Position numbers and translations under genes: made by a program
In this document: in pieces, positions 8,659-17,269 of the stretch
Position numbering within the stretch: position 1 is the first letter of the stretch
Layout: each line of letters opens with the position of its first letter
Notes under the pieces: generated by a model
What the model saw: the letters and a program-made list of their open reading frames with translations, nothing else
The model's database searches: none
What the model was told of the DNA's origin: nothing
Source of the DNA: SURF-21 sp964462595
GTDB lineage: Bacteria; Actinomycetota; Geothermincolia; Geothermincolales; RBG-13-55-18
Assembly (NCBI GenBank): GCA_964462595.1
Contig: CAYWXM010000039.1
Coordinates: 51,366-115,365 of the forward strand
Length of the DNA: 64,000 nt
Direction of reading: 5' to 3'

Positions 8659-9432
8659 TCATCCCTGCTGTTCCAGGTACTTCATGAGCTGCATGGTCAG
8701 CATGTAGGACTGGTTGCGGTTTTCCATCATCAGGGCCTCATCCATGCTGGACGCGTTGAGGCCGGCGTTCAGGACCTCCTTGGTGAGATGAAGCGCGAAG
8801 GGGCTCTTGTAGGCCAGGTTTTGGGAGATGGCGCCGGCCCGGGCCAGGAGTTCCTCCCTCTCGCAGAGATCGTTGACCAGCCCGATGCGGTATGCCTCCT
8901 CCGCGGGCATGCGGTCCCCGGTATAGCACATCTCCGCCGCCTTGCCAAAACCTACCAGGCGCCACAGAAGGTAGCTCGATGCGAGATCGGCCCCGCCGAC
9001 CCCGATGTTGATATAGGCGGCGCAGAACACGGCATCCCGGCTGGCCAGGCGGATGTCCGAGGCCATGGCGAAGGACATCCCGGCTCCCATCGCGTAGCCG
9101 TGCACCGCGGCGATGATGGGCTGGGGACAGGTGCGCATGAGCTTGAGTATGGTCGAGAAGCGGGCCTGCTTGCGGTAGATGTTCTCGGGGGTCATACCCT
9201 CCTGCGAGTAACCTTCCGTGGCGTCCTTCATGTCGAAGCCGGCGCATAAACCTTTCTCGCCCCCGCCGGTGAGGACGATCACGCTGGTATCGAAATCGGT
9301 GTGGCGACTCTCCCAGAAATCGATGAGCTCTTCCATCATCTGCCGGTTCACCGCGTTGACTGACTTGGGCCGGTTCAAAGTGAGCGTCCCCACCGCCCCC
9401 TCCACTTCGTATAAGAGCGTCTCGTATTCCAT
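8659..9432 (-). CDS. Enoyl-CoA hydratase/isomerase family protein
   Basis: A 257-residue crotonase-fold protein starting TLTLNRPKSVNAVN. The oxyanion-hole segments are GGGEKGLCAGFDMKD and AVHGYAMGAGMSFAMASDIR. The second catalytic glutamate position of classical hydratases is occupied within GVGGADLASSYLL, where an aspartate is seen, so hydration, isomerisation or C-C bond hydrolysis are all possible. The start ATG follows GAGGAGG by about 7 bases. It lies 280 bases downstream of the dehydratase subunits and probably shares their pathway. Confidence 0.85.
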   Translation of the reverse strand: MEYETLLYEVEGAVGTLTLNRPKSVNAVNRQMMEELIDFWESRHTDFDTSVIVLTGGGEKGLCAGFDMKDATEGYSQEGMTPENIYRKQARFSTILKLMRTCPQPIIAAVHGYAMGAGMSFAMASDIRLASRDAVFCAAYINIGVGGADLASSYLLWRLVGFGKAAEMCYTGDRMPAEEAYRIGLVNDLCEREELLARAGAISQNLAYKSPFALHLTKEVLNAGLNASSMDEALMMENRNQSYMLTMQLMKYLEQQG

Positions 9433-9610
9433 CGCCTTAACCTCCTCGCATCGAATCTAACAATAAATAAACACAAGTCGCTGGCCTGGTGGCTTGATCA
9501 AGCCAATGGTTGATAACCAACCAGCCCGGGAACCGGAGGCCGGTCAGAGCGATTCCGCTTGCCCAGCCACCAGCCCGAGAACTACCGGGTCGGTCTCCGC
9601 GAGACCTTGC

Positions 9611-9685
9611 GAGCGGGACCGTTACCCGGAGGCTCGGGCTGCCGAACAAACTATAAGCGAAGATCGTTACCTGGAGGCCCCGGGT
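9611..9685 (+). repeat. Dispersed repeat, copy 1 (two related units)
   Basis: The 280-base spacer between two leftward genes contains GAGCGGGACCGTTACCCGGA (9611-9630) followed by GGCTCGGGC, and AAGCGAAGATCGTTACCTGG (9655-9674) followed by AGGCCCCGGG. The same two units, in the same order and spacing, occur inverted at 24541-24610. GTTCAATTGAAC (9684-9695) is a 12-bp palindrome at the right end. No ORF is supported here. Confidence 0.55.
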
Positions 9686-9712
9686 TCAATTGAACAATCT
9701 CCCTTCATCGAG

Positions 9713-10900
9713 CTAGTCCAGCGACTCCAGGAACGCCTGCATCATCTGCTTTACCTGCCCCTCGGAGTAGAACTTGGGATCGACGATGTCCGCCTCCAGG
9801 ATGACGCCGCGCACCCCAGTCTCCGCGGTTATCCTGCGCGCGATCTCGTATTCCCCCAGGCAGTATGATTTGCAGGAGTGGTTGGAATGGATGACGAAAC
9901 CGTCGAGGGAATAATCGCGGATGTAATCGACGTATATGGAAGCCCGCACGGGCAGCCGCATGTTGGGCATGATCGTCTGGTAGCATTCGGCCATGCTCTC
10001 CAGGGGGCGGGAGACGTCGAACTCCCCCCGCCATACGTCGGTGTAGGTGTCCATGGTGAAACACGCGCCCATGTCGGCACAGAAGTCGAAGAAGTCGCGC
10101 AGCGCGTACCAGGGGGGTATATGGTCCCAAAGCAGGCGGTACTTCTCTCCGGCCACCGCCCCTTCGCCGCGCTCCACCCTCTCGCGCATCTGGGCGAGCA
10201 TCTCGCGGTAGTAATCGTAAGCCTTCTGCGTGCCGCGCAGGGTCACTATGATGGCCATGTGCAGGAACATGTCCGGGGAATTGATGGGGGAGGGACGCGC
10301 CCGCCGCAGGTACTGCACCTCCGACCACAGCTTGGCGGTATCGCTGGATAGCTGCAGGGTCTGCCAGAGCTTCTCCCGGTCCATCTCCCTGCCCAGGATA
10401 TCCCCCAGTTCTGACACTATGCGCTCCAGCTGGTGTACCAGGTATGCCCGGTCCTGCGGCGTTGGCTCACCGGCACAGTAAGGGGTGTCGAAGAAGAGGA
10501 GCGGAACGCCGAAACGGCGGCTGAGCACCTCGAACCACTTGAACATGGTGCCGCAGCCGTTGTTGCAGGCGAGCAGGAGGTCGGGCGCGGGAAGCGCTCC
10601 CAGCGGGCCCTCGCCCCGCTCGGTGGAGGCGATGGTGCTGCGGGCGTAAGAGCAGACGCAGTCGTCGAACCCCAGGTCCCCCGCGGCCGAGCACAGGTCG
10701 GCTCCCATGTGCCTCGCGCCGATCATGGCCCCGTAGTTCTCGGGGAAGATGGGTATCACGTCGGCCGCCAGCAGCAGTTCCACGGGCGCGCCCGAGGTGA
10801 CCCAGGCCTTGGGCCTGTCCGAGGTGAAGGCCTCGGTGTAGTAGGCGGTCATGATCTCCTTCATGGTCTCCTCGCAGGGCAGTTTCATCCTCTTGGCCAT
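9713..10900 (-). CDS. 2-hydroxyacyl-CoA dehydratase / benzoyl-CoA reductase-type subunit (HgdB/BcrB-like)
   Basis: A 395-residue member of the HGD-D family. Features are the N-terminal SGAPVELLLAADVIPIFPENYGA, cysteines in GADLCSAAGDLGFDDCVCSY and NNGCGTM that can hold a [4Fe-4S] cluster, SNHSCKSYCLGEYEIARR, and the terminal GVILEADIVDPKFYSEGQVKQ. Such subunits pair with a second homologous subunit to dehydrate (R)-2-hydroxyacyl-CoA or reduce aromatic acyl-CoA by ketyl radical chemistry. The partner gene lies six bases upstream in transcription. An ATP-dependent activator is required by the family and is not in this window. Confidence 0.85.
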   Translation of the reverse strand: MAKRMKLPCEETMKEIMTAYYTEAFTSDRPKAWVTSGAPVELLLAADVIPIFPENYGAMIGARHMGADLCSAAGDLGFDDCVCSYARSTIASTERGEGPLGALPAPDLLLACNNGCGTMFKWFEVLSRRFGVPLLFFDTPYCAGEPTPQDRAYLVHQLERIVSELGDILGREMDREKLWQTLQLSSDTAKLWSEVQYLRRARPSPINSPDMFLHMAIIVTLRGTQKAYDYYREMLAQMRERVERGEGAVAGEKYRLLWDHIPPWYALRDFFDFCADMGACFTMDTYTDVWRGEFDVSRPLESMAECYQTIMPNMRLPVRASIYVDYIRDYSLDGFVIHSNHSCKSYCLGEYEIARRITAETGVRGVILEADIVDPKFYSEGQVKQMMQAFLESLD

Positions 10901-10906
10901 GGGGCA

Positions 10907-12007
10907 TCACATCCCCTCGGAGAGGATCTCGGAAAGGGCCTGCAGGCGGGTGCGTATCTGGCCCGTGGGCTGCAGCGGATGCTCCAGGTCCAGCCGCACC
11001 GAGGGGATGCCCTCCGCTTCCAGACGCTTCTTGAGCCCCGGGTAATCGAAGGAGTGGAACTCGCAGAAGGCCTGCTGCGCGAATACCACTCCCTCGGCGC
11101 CCCGCTCCCTTATGCCCCGCATCATGTTCTCCTCCCGCAGGTTAGCAGGGTCGAGCTTGGTGGGGCAGGGGCTCCGCCGCAGGTAGCGCTCGGCCAGGGC
11201 TCGCAGAGGATCGTCTTTTTCCTCCACCATGCCGGCGGCGAAACGGGTGGCCGTGCTGAGGTCGTCCCAGACCACCTTCATGCCGTATTCCTCCAGGAGG
11301 TCGAAGACCTCGAGCTGGGGGACCGGCCCGCCCACAACGGCGACGTTCTTCGCCCCCGCTTTCATGGGCGCGGGCTCGATGGACCCCAGCATGGCCAGGA
11401 AATCCTCGGGGCCTGTGAGCTGCAGGGCGAGATAGGCCGAATAGAGCGGTCGGTTCCCGGGGTCCGCCTCTCGCAGGCCGTCGAGGGCGGCGCGGCAGCG
11501 GTTGTATATCGCGATGCTCTCGCGGATGTCGGCGTCCTCGATGCTCTTTCCCGACAGGTCCTCCAGTCCCCGCCGCAGCCCGGCCAGCTCCTCCACCATG
11601 AAATCGACCGCCTCGGGGGTGTGCGTGATGGTTGGGACCATGAGGCGCATGACGCGTATGCCGGGGGCGGCCGTCTCCACCAGGTCGGAGAGGTTGCGTA
11701 TGGTATCACAGGTATGGGGCATGACCACGGTCGAGAGGTAGTCGAAGGTGCCGCTGCCGAGCCCCTCCAGGAGGCTGCGCGCGAACGAGCAGCAGAAGGG
11801 CTGCAGGTAAGCGCCCGCCACGTCGCCGGGAGCGGGGCCCTGCAGTAGCCGCACCGGTATGAACCCCGCGGCGTGGATAAGCTCCACAGGCACGTAGCTG
11901 CAGAAGTAACCGATGATATTCCTTCCGGCATCCCTTTTCTCTCTCAGGGCGGGGTGTGGATCGCGCACCATATCCATCATCCCGTCCAATGCCTCCGTTT
12001 GCTTCAT
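10907..12007 (-). CDS. 2-hydroxyacyl-CoA dehydratase / benzoyl-CoA reductase-type subunit (second subunit)
   Basis: A 366-residue HGD-D family protein with IGYFCSYVPVELIHAAGFIPVRLL near the N-terminus, PFCCSFARSLLEG, VVMPHTCDTIRNLSD and EGVVFAQQAFCEFHSFDYPGLKKRLE. The cysteines are placed as in cluster-binding subunits. ATG 12007 is chosen because TGGAGG lies 5 bases upstream; an earlier TTG is not supported. It is cotranscribed with the following subunit (gap six bases) and with the acyl-CoA ligase upstream, so substrate activation and dehydration or reduction are probably sequential steps. Confidence 0.85.
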   Translation of the reverse strand: MKQTEALDGMMDMVRDPHPALREKRDAGRNIIGYFCSYVPVELIHAAGFIPVRLLQGPAPGDVAGAYLQPFCCSFARSLLEGLGSGTFDYLSTVVMPHTCDTIRNLSDLVETAAPGIRVMRLMVPTITHTPEAVDFMVEELAGLRRGLEDLSGKSIEDADIRESIAIYNRCRAALDGLREADPGNRPLYSAYLALQLTGPEDFLAMLGSIEPAPMKAGAKNVAVVGGPVPQLEVFDLLEEYGMKVVWDDLSTATRFAAGMVEEKDDPLRALAERYLRRSPCPTKLDPANLREENMMRGIRERGAEGVVFAQQAFCEFHSFDYPGLKKRLEAEGIPSVRLDLEHPLQPTGQIRTRLQALSEILSEGM

Positions 12008-12022
12008 TCTGCCTCCAATCAA

Positions 12023-12035
12023 TGGGGTCAGGTCT
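12023..12035. repeat. Half-site of the TGGGGTCAGGTCT repeat
   Basis: TGGGGTCAGGTCT, identical to the outer end of the element at 6541-6666, sits between the ligase and dehydratase genes. Read on the minus strand it supplies the final Thr codon and TGA stop of the ligase. It may be a remnant of element insertion, or chance. Confidence 0.35.
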
Positions 12036-13548
12036 GCTCGGAAAGCATGCGCACCAGTTCCTTCTTGACTATCTTGCCGATTGGGTTGTGCGGCAGGCTC
12101 TCCATGATCACCACCTTGCGAGGCACCTTGAAACGTGCCAGCTTACCTGTGAGGAATTCCACCAGCTCCCCCTCCGTGAGGGAAGCCCCCGGCTTGAGCG
12201 CCACCACGGCCACGGGTATCTCCCCCAGTTTGGCGTCGGGCTGGGGCACCAGGGCCGCCTCGGCTATGGCGGGGTGGGTGTACATGAGCTCCTCCACCTC
12301 GCGCGGGAAGACCTTCTCGCCGCCGACGTTCACCATCTCCTTCTTGCGGTCCACCATGAAATAGTAGCCTTCGCCGTCGTGGTAGCCCATGTCTCCGCTG
12401 TGCAGCCAGCCACCGCGCAGCGCCGCCTCGGTCTCCTCCGGACGCTTGTAATATCCCTTCATCACCAGCGGACCCTTTATCACCAGCTCGCCGACCTCGT
12501 TCGGCCCCAGAAGCCTGCCCTCGTCATCCATCACCCCCACCTCGACCCCGGGGTGGGCGAGGCCCACGCTGCCCTCCTTATAGGGCATGTTCATGCGCTG
12601 GATGGTAGCGGAGGCCGAGCACTCGGTGAGGCCCCACGCCTCCAGGATAGTGATGTTCAAGGCCTGAGAGCAGTCCTGCATGAGCTGGGCGGGCATGGCC
12701 GAGGCGCCCGAGATGCCGATGCGCAGCGAGGAGAGGTCGTACTTCTCCCGCTCCGGGTGGTGATAGACCATAAAGTACATGGCCACCACCATGGGCAGGA
12801 AGGTGACCCGGTACTTCTCGATGGCGCCGAAGACCTCCTCGGCGTTGAAGGGATCCAGGAGCACGAAACAGGTCCCCACCCGGAAGCAGCACAGCATGAC
12901 GGTGATGCCGTAGCCGTGGAACATGGGCACCACCATGAGGGCGCGGTCGTCGCCCGCGAGCTCCAGCACCTGGATGATGGCGTCGGCATGGAAAAAGAGG
13001 TTGCCTTGCGTGAGCATGGTGCCCTTGGGCACTCCCGTGGTGCCTGAGGTGTAGAGTATCTCCGCCACGTCATCCTCGCCCACCTCGATCTCGAGGGGCT
13101 CGCCGGAGGCGTTCGACTCCAGGTCGCCGAACTGCAGGCCCTCCCCGTAAGGGCCGGTCACGATGAGCCACTTGAAGAGGGGCGGCCTGTCCTCGATCTT
13201 CGAGAAGAACTCGGCGAAGGTGGGGGTGGCCACCAGGGCTACGGCGTCTGAATCGCGCAGTAGGAACTCCAGCTCCCTCTCCTTGTAGAAGATGTTCACC
13301 GGTACCGCCACCGCGCCCAACCAGGAGCAGGCGAAGAAGGTGATGATGAACTCGGGGCAGTTGTTGAGCATCACCGCCACCTTGTCGCCAGGCCCCACCC
13401 CCAACCCCGCTAGGGCGTTGGTGAAGCGGGTAACCCTCTCCTCCAGCTCGCGGTAGGATATGGGCTCGTCCGAGTAGATCACCGCGGGCGAGTCGCCCAT
13501 CTCCGCTGCCCGCGACTGCAGCAGCTCCTTCAGGGTCAAGGCCACCAC
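12028..13548 (-). CDS. Acyl-CoA synthetase (AMP-forming)
   Basis: A 506-residue ANL-family ligase that activates a carboxylic acid to its CoA ester via an acyl-adenylate. The P-loop ILYTSGTTGVPKGTMLTQ, the motif EAWGLTECSA, HSGDMGYHDGEGYYFMVDRKKEMVNVGGEKVFPREVEE and the C-terminal catalytic lysine region PHNPIGKIVKKEL are all intact. Substrate chain cannot be told from sequence. The GTG start immediately follows the stop of the dehydrogenase gene upstream, so the two are translationally adjacent; a TTG at 13539 is an alternative start. Confidence 0.9.
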   Translation of the reverse strand: MVALTLKELLQSRAAEMGDSPAVIYSDEPISYRELEERVTRFTNALAGLGVGPGDKVAVMLNNCPEFIITFFACSWLGAVAVPVNIFYKERELEFLLRDSDAVALVATPTFAEFFSKIEDRPPLFKWLIVTGPYGEGLQFGDLESNASGEPLEIEVGEDDVAEILYTSGTTGVPKGTMLTQGNLFFHADAIIQVLELAGDDRALMVVPMFHGYGITVMLCCFRVGTCFVLLDPFNAEEVFGAIEKYRVTFLPMVVAMYFMVYHHPEREKYDLSSLRIGISGASAMPAQLMQDCSQALNITILEAWGLTECSASATIQRMNMPYKEGSVGLAHPGVEVGVMDDEGRLLGPNEVGELVIKGPLVMKGYYKRPEETEAALRGGWLHSGDMGYHDGEGYYFMVDRKKEMVNVGGEKVFPREVEELMYTHPAIAEAALVPQPDAKLGEIPVAVVALKPGASLTEGELVEFLTGKLARFKVPRKVVIMESLPHNPIGKIVKKELVRMLSEQT

Positions 13549-14580
13549 CTACCCGATCTTGATAAGGATCTTGAGGTACTTGCGGCGGTTCTCCTCGAAG
13601 TTGTCGAAGAAATCTATCATCTGGTCGAAGGGGATGATGTTGCTGATGACGTTGCCGGGGTGCAGTTCCCCTTTGCCCACCAGGTCCACGACCTCCTTCA
13701 TCTCCACGTTATAGCCCAGGGTGGCGAAATAGGTGTACTCGGAGGCGAAGGCCGCCAGGAGCATGAGGGGGTAGCTTGGCGACTCGTAGAAACCGAAGCC
13801 CAGGATACCGATGCGGCCGTTGCGCCTCGTTCCGTAGACGGCGGTGTCCAGGGTGGCCGTGGTGCCCACGCAGTCGAAGCTCACGTGCGCCCCCACGCCG
13901 TCGCAGATCTCGTACACCCTTGTGAGGGTATCCTCGACCTCCGGGTTGATGACGTGGGTGGCTCCCATCTCCAGGGCCTTCTGGCGGCGTATCTCCAGGG
14001 GCTCGCTGACCACTATCTTCTCGGCCCCCTTATACTTGGCCACGTTGGTGAGCAGCAGCCCCACAGGCCCGGCACCCACGATGTGTATGCTCTCCCCCGC
14101 CTCGAGGCCTGAGCGCTTGATGGCTCGATAGACCACCGAGGTGGGCTCGACGGTGGCGGCCTCTTCCAGGGTCACGTCGTCCGCGATTTTGTACACCGCC
14201 TTGTAGTGCAGGGGCACGTATTCGGCGAAGGCGCCGTTGATATGCATGCCGTGGGCCTTGGCGTTCGGGCACAGGTTCCACAGGTTTTGCTTGCAGTACA
14301 CGCATTCCCAGCAGGGATAGTAGGGCAGGCCGGTGACCCGGTCGCCTTTCTCCAGGCCCGTCACCGCCTCTCCTATCTCCTCCACCGTGCCCGAGAACTC
14401 GTGCCCCAGCGCCAGTGGGGGATTAAATATCGTCTGTGGACCGTACAGGTACTCGAAAACATCGGTGTGGCAGATACCCGCGTATGCCACCTTGATCTTG
14501 ACGTCCTCCGGGCCCACTTCGGGCTCGGGGATATCCTCAAACCTCATGTCGCGCTGCGCGTGCCATATAGCCGCTTTCAT
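13549..14580 (-). CDS. Zinc-dependent medium-chain alcohol dehydrogenase
   Basis: A 343-residue MDR protein. Catalytic zinc ligands are the cysteine in AYAGICHTDV and GHEFSGTVEEIG; the structural zinc loop is CWECVYCKQNLWNLC, with four cysteines in the expected spacing. The NAD(P) motif is GAGPVGLLLTNVAK. The family oxidises secondary alcohols or reduces ketones, and in this operon a hydroxyacid or hydroxy-CoA-derived alcohol is possible. ATG 14580 has AAAGGGGG 5 bases upstream. It is the first gene of the leftward operon, with a MarR-type palindrome 175 bases upstream. Confidence 0.9.
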   Translation of the reverse strand: MKAAIWHAQRDMRFEDIPEPEVGPEDVKIKVAYAGICHTDVFEYLYGPQTIFNPPLALGHEFSGTVEEIGEAVTGLEKGDRVTGLPYYPCWECVYCKQNLWNLCPNAKAHGMHINGAFAEYVPLHYKAVYKIADDVTLEEAATVEPTSVVYRAIKRSGLEAGESIHIVGAGPVGLLLTNVAKYKGAEKIVVSEPLEIRRQKALEMGATHVINPEVEDTLTRVYEICDGVGAHVSFDCVGTTATLDTAVYGTRRNGRIGILGFGFYESPSYPLMLLAAFASEYTYFATLGYNVEMKEVVDLVGKGELHPGNVISNIIPFDQMIDFFDNFEENRRKYLKILIKIG

Positions 14581-14754
14581 AACAGCCCCCTTTCCTCGAT
14601 CAACACAGAGATCCTCTTGAAGCGCGCCTTAGCGATACGGGGCGCCGCATCATCCCGTTTCCCGGCAGTGATAGACGCGTCCCCGGCCGCAGGCCCCGTG
14701 CCGGGAGACGAGCCCCATTGCTCAGCGCCCTCCTTTCCCGCCTGCCGATAATAA

Positions 14755-14767
14755 TTCACTATGTGAA
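14755..14767. promoter_or_regulatory. Probable MarR operator upstream of the acyl-CoA operon
   Basis: TTCACTATGTGAA is a palindrome with perfect TTCAC/GTGAA arms. It differs by one base from the site at 15289-15301 (TTCAATATGTGAA on the minus strand) in front of marR. It lies in the promoter region of the dehydrogenase gene and overlaps a second palindrome TGAAATATATTCA. The link to the neighbouring MarR is inference. Confidence 0.6.
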
Positions 14768-14791
14768 ATATATTCATACCTGGGAACCAGA

Positions 14792-15268
14792 TCACCAGGG
14801 CCGGTTGATGTGCTCCAGGTAGGTCACGCGGTCCTCCAGCGTCTCGACCACGGTGCGCAGCACCTCGAGAAAACCCTTGATGTCCTTCTCGCTGACCTTC
14901 TCCCACACCGGAAAGAAAAGCCCCTGGCGGTGGCTCACGATGTTATCGATGAGCTTCCTGCCCTTGGGGGTGAAACGGAGCAGGGTCTCGCGGCGGTCGT
15001 TTGTATTCTTTTCCCTTTTTACCAGGCCTTTTTTCTCACATCTCTGGGCGATCTGGGTGAGGGTGGAATTGTTCAGGGAGAGTGAATCGGCGACGTCCTT
15101 CATGCGCATGTCCTCGCGGAAGCGCAGGAGCAGGAGCAGGTAGAACTCCACCTTGTCGATGTGGTAGAGGGAGAGTTCCTTCGCCTCCCACAGGGTAGTG
15201 GTGTAATCGAAGAGTGTATACAGCCTCTCGATCTCCGGAAGATGTGAAAAGATCTTCTCGCGCTCCAT
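14792..15268 (-). CDS. MarR-family transcriptional regulator
   Basis: A 158-residue winged-helix dimer protein. The recognition region is MRMKDVADSLSLNNSTLTQIAQRCEKKGLVKREKN and the wing contains TNDRRETLLRFTPKG, the usual MarR signature DRR. MarR proteins of acyl-CoA operons typically bind CoA esters or the free acids as inducers. ATG 15268 follows a GGGGGG. Its position at the head of the leftward acyl-CoA block, and the matching palindromes before it and before the dehydrogenase, point to autoregulation and control of the block. Confidence 0.9.
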   Translation of the reverse strand: MEREKIFSHLPEIERLYTLFDYTTTLWEAKELSLYHIDKVEFYLLLLLRFREDMRMKDVADSLSLNNSTLTQIAQRCEKKGLVKREKNTNDRRETLLRFTPKGRKLIDNIVSHRQGLFFPVWEKVSEKDIKGFLEVLRTVVETLEDRVTYLEHINRPW

Positions 15269-15288
15269 GGCGGCCCCCCAGGAATTAG

Positions 15289-15301
15289 TTCACATATTGA
15301 A
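15289..15301. promoter_or_regulatory. Probable MarR operator upstream of marR
   Basis: On the minus strand this reads TTCAATATGTGAA, 21 bases before the marR start, one base different from the palindrome at 14755-14767. A CATAAT that could serve as a -10 box lies just upstream, so binding would block the promoter. Confidence 0.55.
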
Positions 15302-15701
15302 TTATGCACTTAAATCCTTCGGGCGTCAACATCGTGTTCTGTATGGGATTGAAGGTGGACATCCCCACTCACACATCGGCAGGTAAGCGGAGGAGGGTTG
15401 ATTTCCCGACCCCCTCGCGTTATTTGGAGCTTAAGGAAAGATCCAGGTCTGACCATCGTGCCGCAGGTTTGGCTTACCCGGCCTCCTGCAACCTTTTGGG
15501 GTCAGAGCTCAGCAGTTGCATCTTTAGCCGTCGATACAGCCCGCTGCCGACAACCCACCTATAAAGAACCATTGCGGCCGATTTCCGGGCGTGACCCCAA
15601 GGCCTCACCCCAAGGCCTCCATGATAGCCGTTATTCCTCACATCGCCTGCCATAGGTTAAACTTTTATCATGGACGTAGATTTTTCGGAAAGGGGAGGAA
15701 A
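15302..15701. other. Spacer between marR and the 4-hydroxybutyryl-CoA dehydratase gene
   Basis: No convincing gene. The spacer contains a 13-bp tandem duplication (ACCCCAAGGCCT at 15594-15605 and 15607-15618) and TTGGGGTCAG near 15486, which weakly recalls the dispersed element end. The promoter of the following gene should lie here, but I see no good sigma-70 pair. Confidence 0.4.
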
Positions 15702-17150
15702 ATGAGGATAGAGAGCCCGGAGGCATATATAGACAGCCTGCGCAAGCTTCAGCGCAGGATCTACGTCATGGGGGAAAGGGTGGATGACCCTACCGGACAT
15801 CCCATGATCGTACCGTCCCTGAACGCCGTTGCCCAGACGTATGCCGTGGGGGAAGAGCCAGAGGCGGAGGGATTGCTCTTCGCGAAGTCGCATCTTACGG
15901 GCAAGCGCATAAGCCGTTTCACCCACATCCATCAGTCCACCGACGACCTGGTGAACAAGGTGCTCATGCTGCGCCTGCTGGGGAGGAGGACCTCCACCTG
16001 CTTTCAGCGCTGCGTGGGCATGGACGGCCTCAACGCCCTCTACTCCGTGACCTACGAAATAGACAAGGCGAACGGCACCGAATATCACGACAGGTTCAAG
16101 GACTACCTGGATTACGTCCAGGAGGAGAACGTGGTGCTGGGCGGGGCCATGACCGACGTCAAGGGCGATCGCGGCCTGCGCCCGTCCGACCAGACCGACC
16201 CCGACGTCTTCGTGCACGTGGTCGAGCGCCGCAAGGACGGCATCGTGGTGCGCGGCGCCAAGGCCAACCAGACCGGCTCCTTGAACTCCCACGAGTTGCT
16301 GGTCATGCCCACCGCATCGATGCGCGAAAAAGAGGGCGATTTCGCCGTCTCCTTCGCCGTGCCCGCGGACGCCGAGGGCATCACTTACGTTCTGGGGCGG
16401 CAGCCCTCGGACACGCGCAAGCTTGAAGGCAGCCCCCTGGACGTGGGCAACCCCAAGTACGGCAGCCAGGAGGCGCTCATCGTCTTCGACGACGTCTTCG
16501 TGCCCTGGGAGAGGGTGTTCATGTGCGGGGAGTATGAACAGAGCGGCAAGGTGGTGGAGCGCTTCGCTGCCTATCACCGCCAGAGCTACGGCGGCTGCAA
16601 GGTCGGCGCGGGCGACGTGCTGGTGGGGGCGGCGCAGCTGGCCGCCCTGTACAACGGGGTGGCCGGGGCGAGCCACATAAAGGACAAGATCACCGAGATG
16701 ATCCACCTCAACGAGACCATCTTCTCCTGCGGCGTTGCGTGCTCGAGCCAGGGAAAGGTGACCCCCTCGGGGTGCTACCTGGTGGACATGCTGCTGGCTA
16801 ACGTATGCAAGCACAACGTGACCCGTTTCCCCTTCGAGATATCGCGCCTGGTGCAGGACATCGCCGGCGGCATGGTGGTGACCATGCCCTCGCAGAAGGA
16901 TTTCGAGAACCCGGAGATCGCCCCGTACCTGGAGAAGTTCTTCAAGGGGTCGGCGGACGTGCCTACCATGGACCGCATAAAGGTGATCAAGTTCATTGAG
17001 AACATGACCATGGGGTGCGGCGGAGCGGCGTACCTCACCGAGAGCATACACGGCGCCGGGTCTCCCCAGGCGCAGCGCATCATGATATCCCGCCTGGCCG
17101 ACCTGGAAGAGAAAGTCAAGTACGCCAAGAAACTCATGGACCTGGAATGA
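15702..17150 (+). CDS. abfD: 4-hydroxybutyryl-CoA dehydratase / vinylacetyl-CoA delta-isomerase
   Basis: A 482-residue flavin and [4Fe-4S] enzyme of the HpaB superfamily that converts 4-hydroxybutyryl-CoA to crotonyl-CoA. The cluster ligands known for the Clostridium enzyme (Cys99, Cys103, His292, Cys299) are present here as C100 and C104 in TCFQRCVGMD and as H292 and C299 in AAYHRQSYGGCK, with the catalytic Tyr296 and Lys300 in place. TESIHGAGSPQAQ near residue 445 matches the conserved C-terminal active-site stretch. This separates it from HpaB monooxygenases, which lack the cluster. ATG 15702 follows AGGGGAGGAA by about 1-5 bases; an in-frame extension to 15591 lacks a site. Confidence 0.9.
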   Translation: MRIESPEAYIDSLRKLQRRIYVMGERVDDPTGHPMIVPSLNAVAQTYAVGEEPEAEGLLFAKSHLTGKRISRFTHIHQSTDDLVNKVLMLRLLGRRTSTCFQRCVGMDGLNALYSVTYEIDKANGTEYHDRFKDYLDYVQEENVVLGGAMTDVKGDRGLRPSDQTDPDVFVHVVERRKDGIVVRGAKANQTGSLNSHELLVMPTASMREKEGDFAVSFAVPADAEGITYVLGRQPSDTRKLEGSPLDVGNPKYGSQEALIVFDDVFVPWERVFMCGEYEQSGKVVERFAAYHRQSYGGCKVGAGDVLVGAAQLAALYNGVAGASHIKDKITEMIHLNETIFSCGVACSSQGKVTPSGCYLVDMLLANVCKHNVTRFPFEISRLVQDIAGGMVVTMPSQKDFENPEIAPYLEKFFKGSADVPTMDRIKVIKFIENMTMGCGGAAYLTESIHGAGSPQAQRIMISRLADLEEKVKYAKKLMDLE

Positions 17151-17269
17151 CGTCGGGGGCGCGGGACACGGAACCTACGCTTTCGGTGATAGCCCCTTCG
17201 TTTGCCCGCCCCCGCCCGTTCTACAGGCCGTCCGTCTGACCACCCCGGTCCGTCCTGTTCCCCGTAGTG

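Noticed and set aside
9684..9695. GTTCAATTGAAC as a tRNA T-arm
   Set aside because: No tRNA-like acceptor, D or anticodon arms surround it; it is just a palindrome.
11956..13047. Long open frames antisense to the acyl-CoA ligase
   Set aside because: They are shadows of high-GC codon bias; the minus-strand frame encodes a clear ANL ligase with all motifs.
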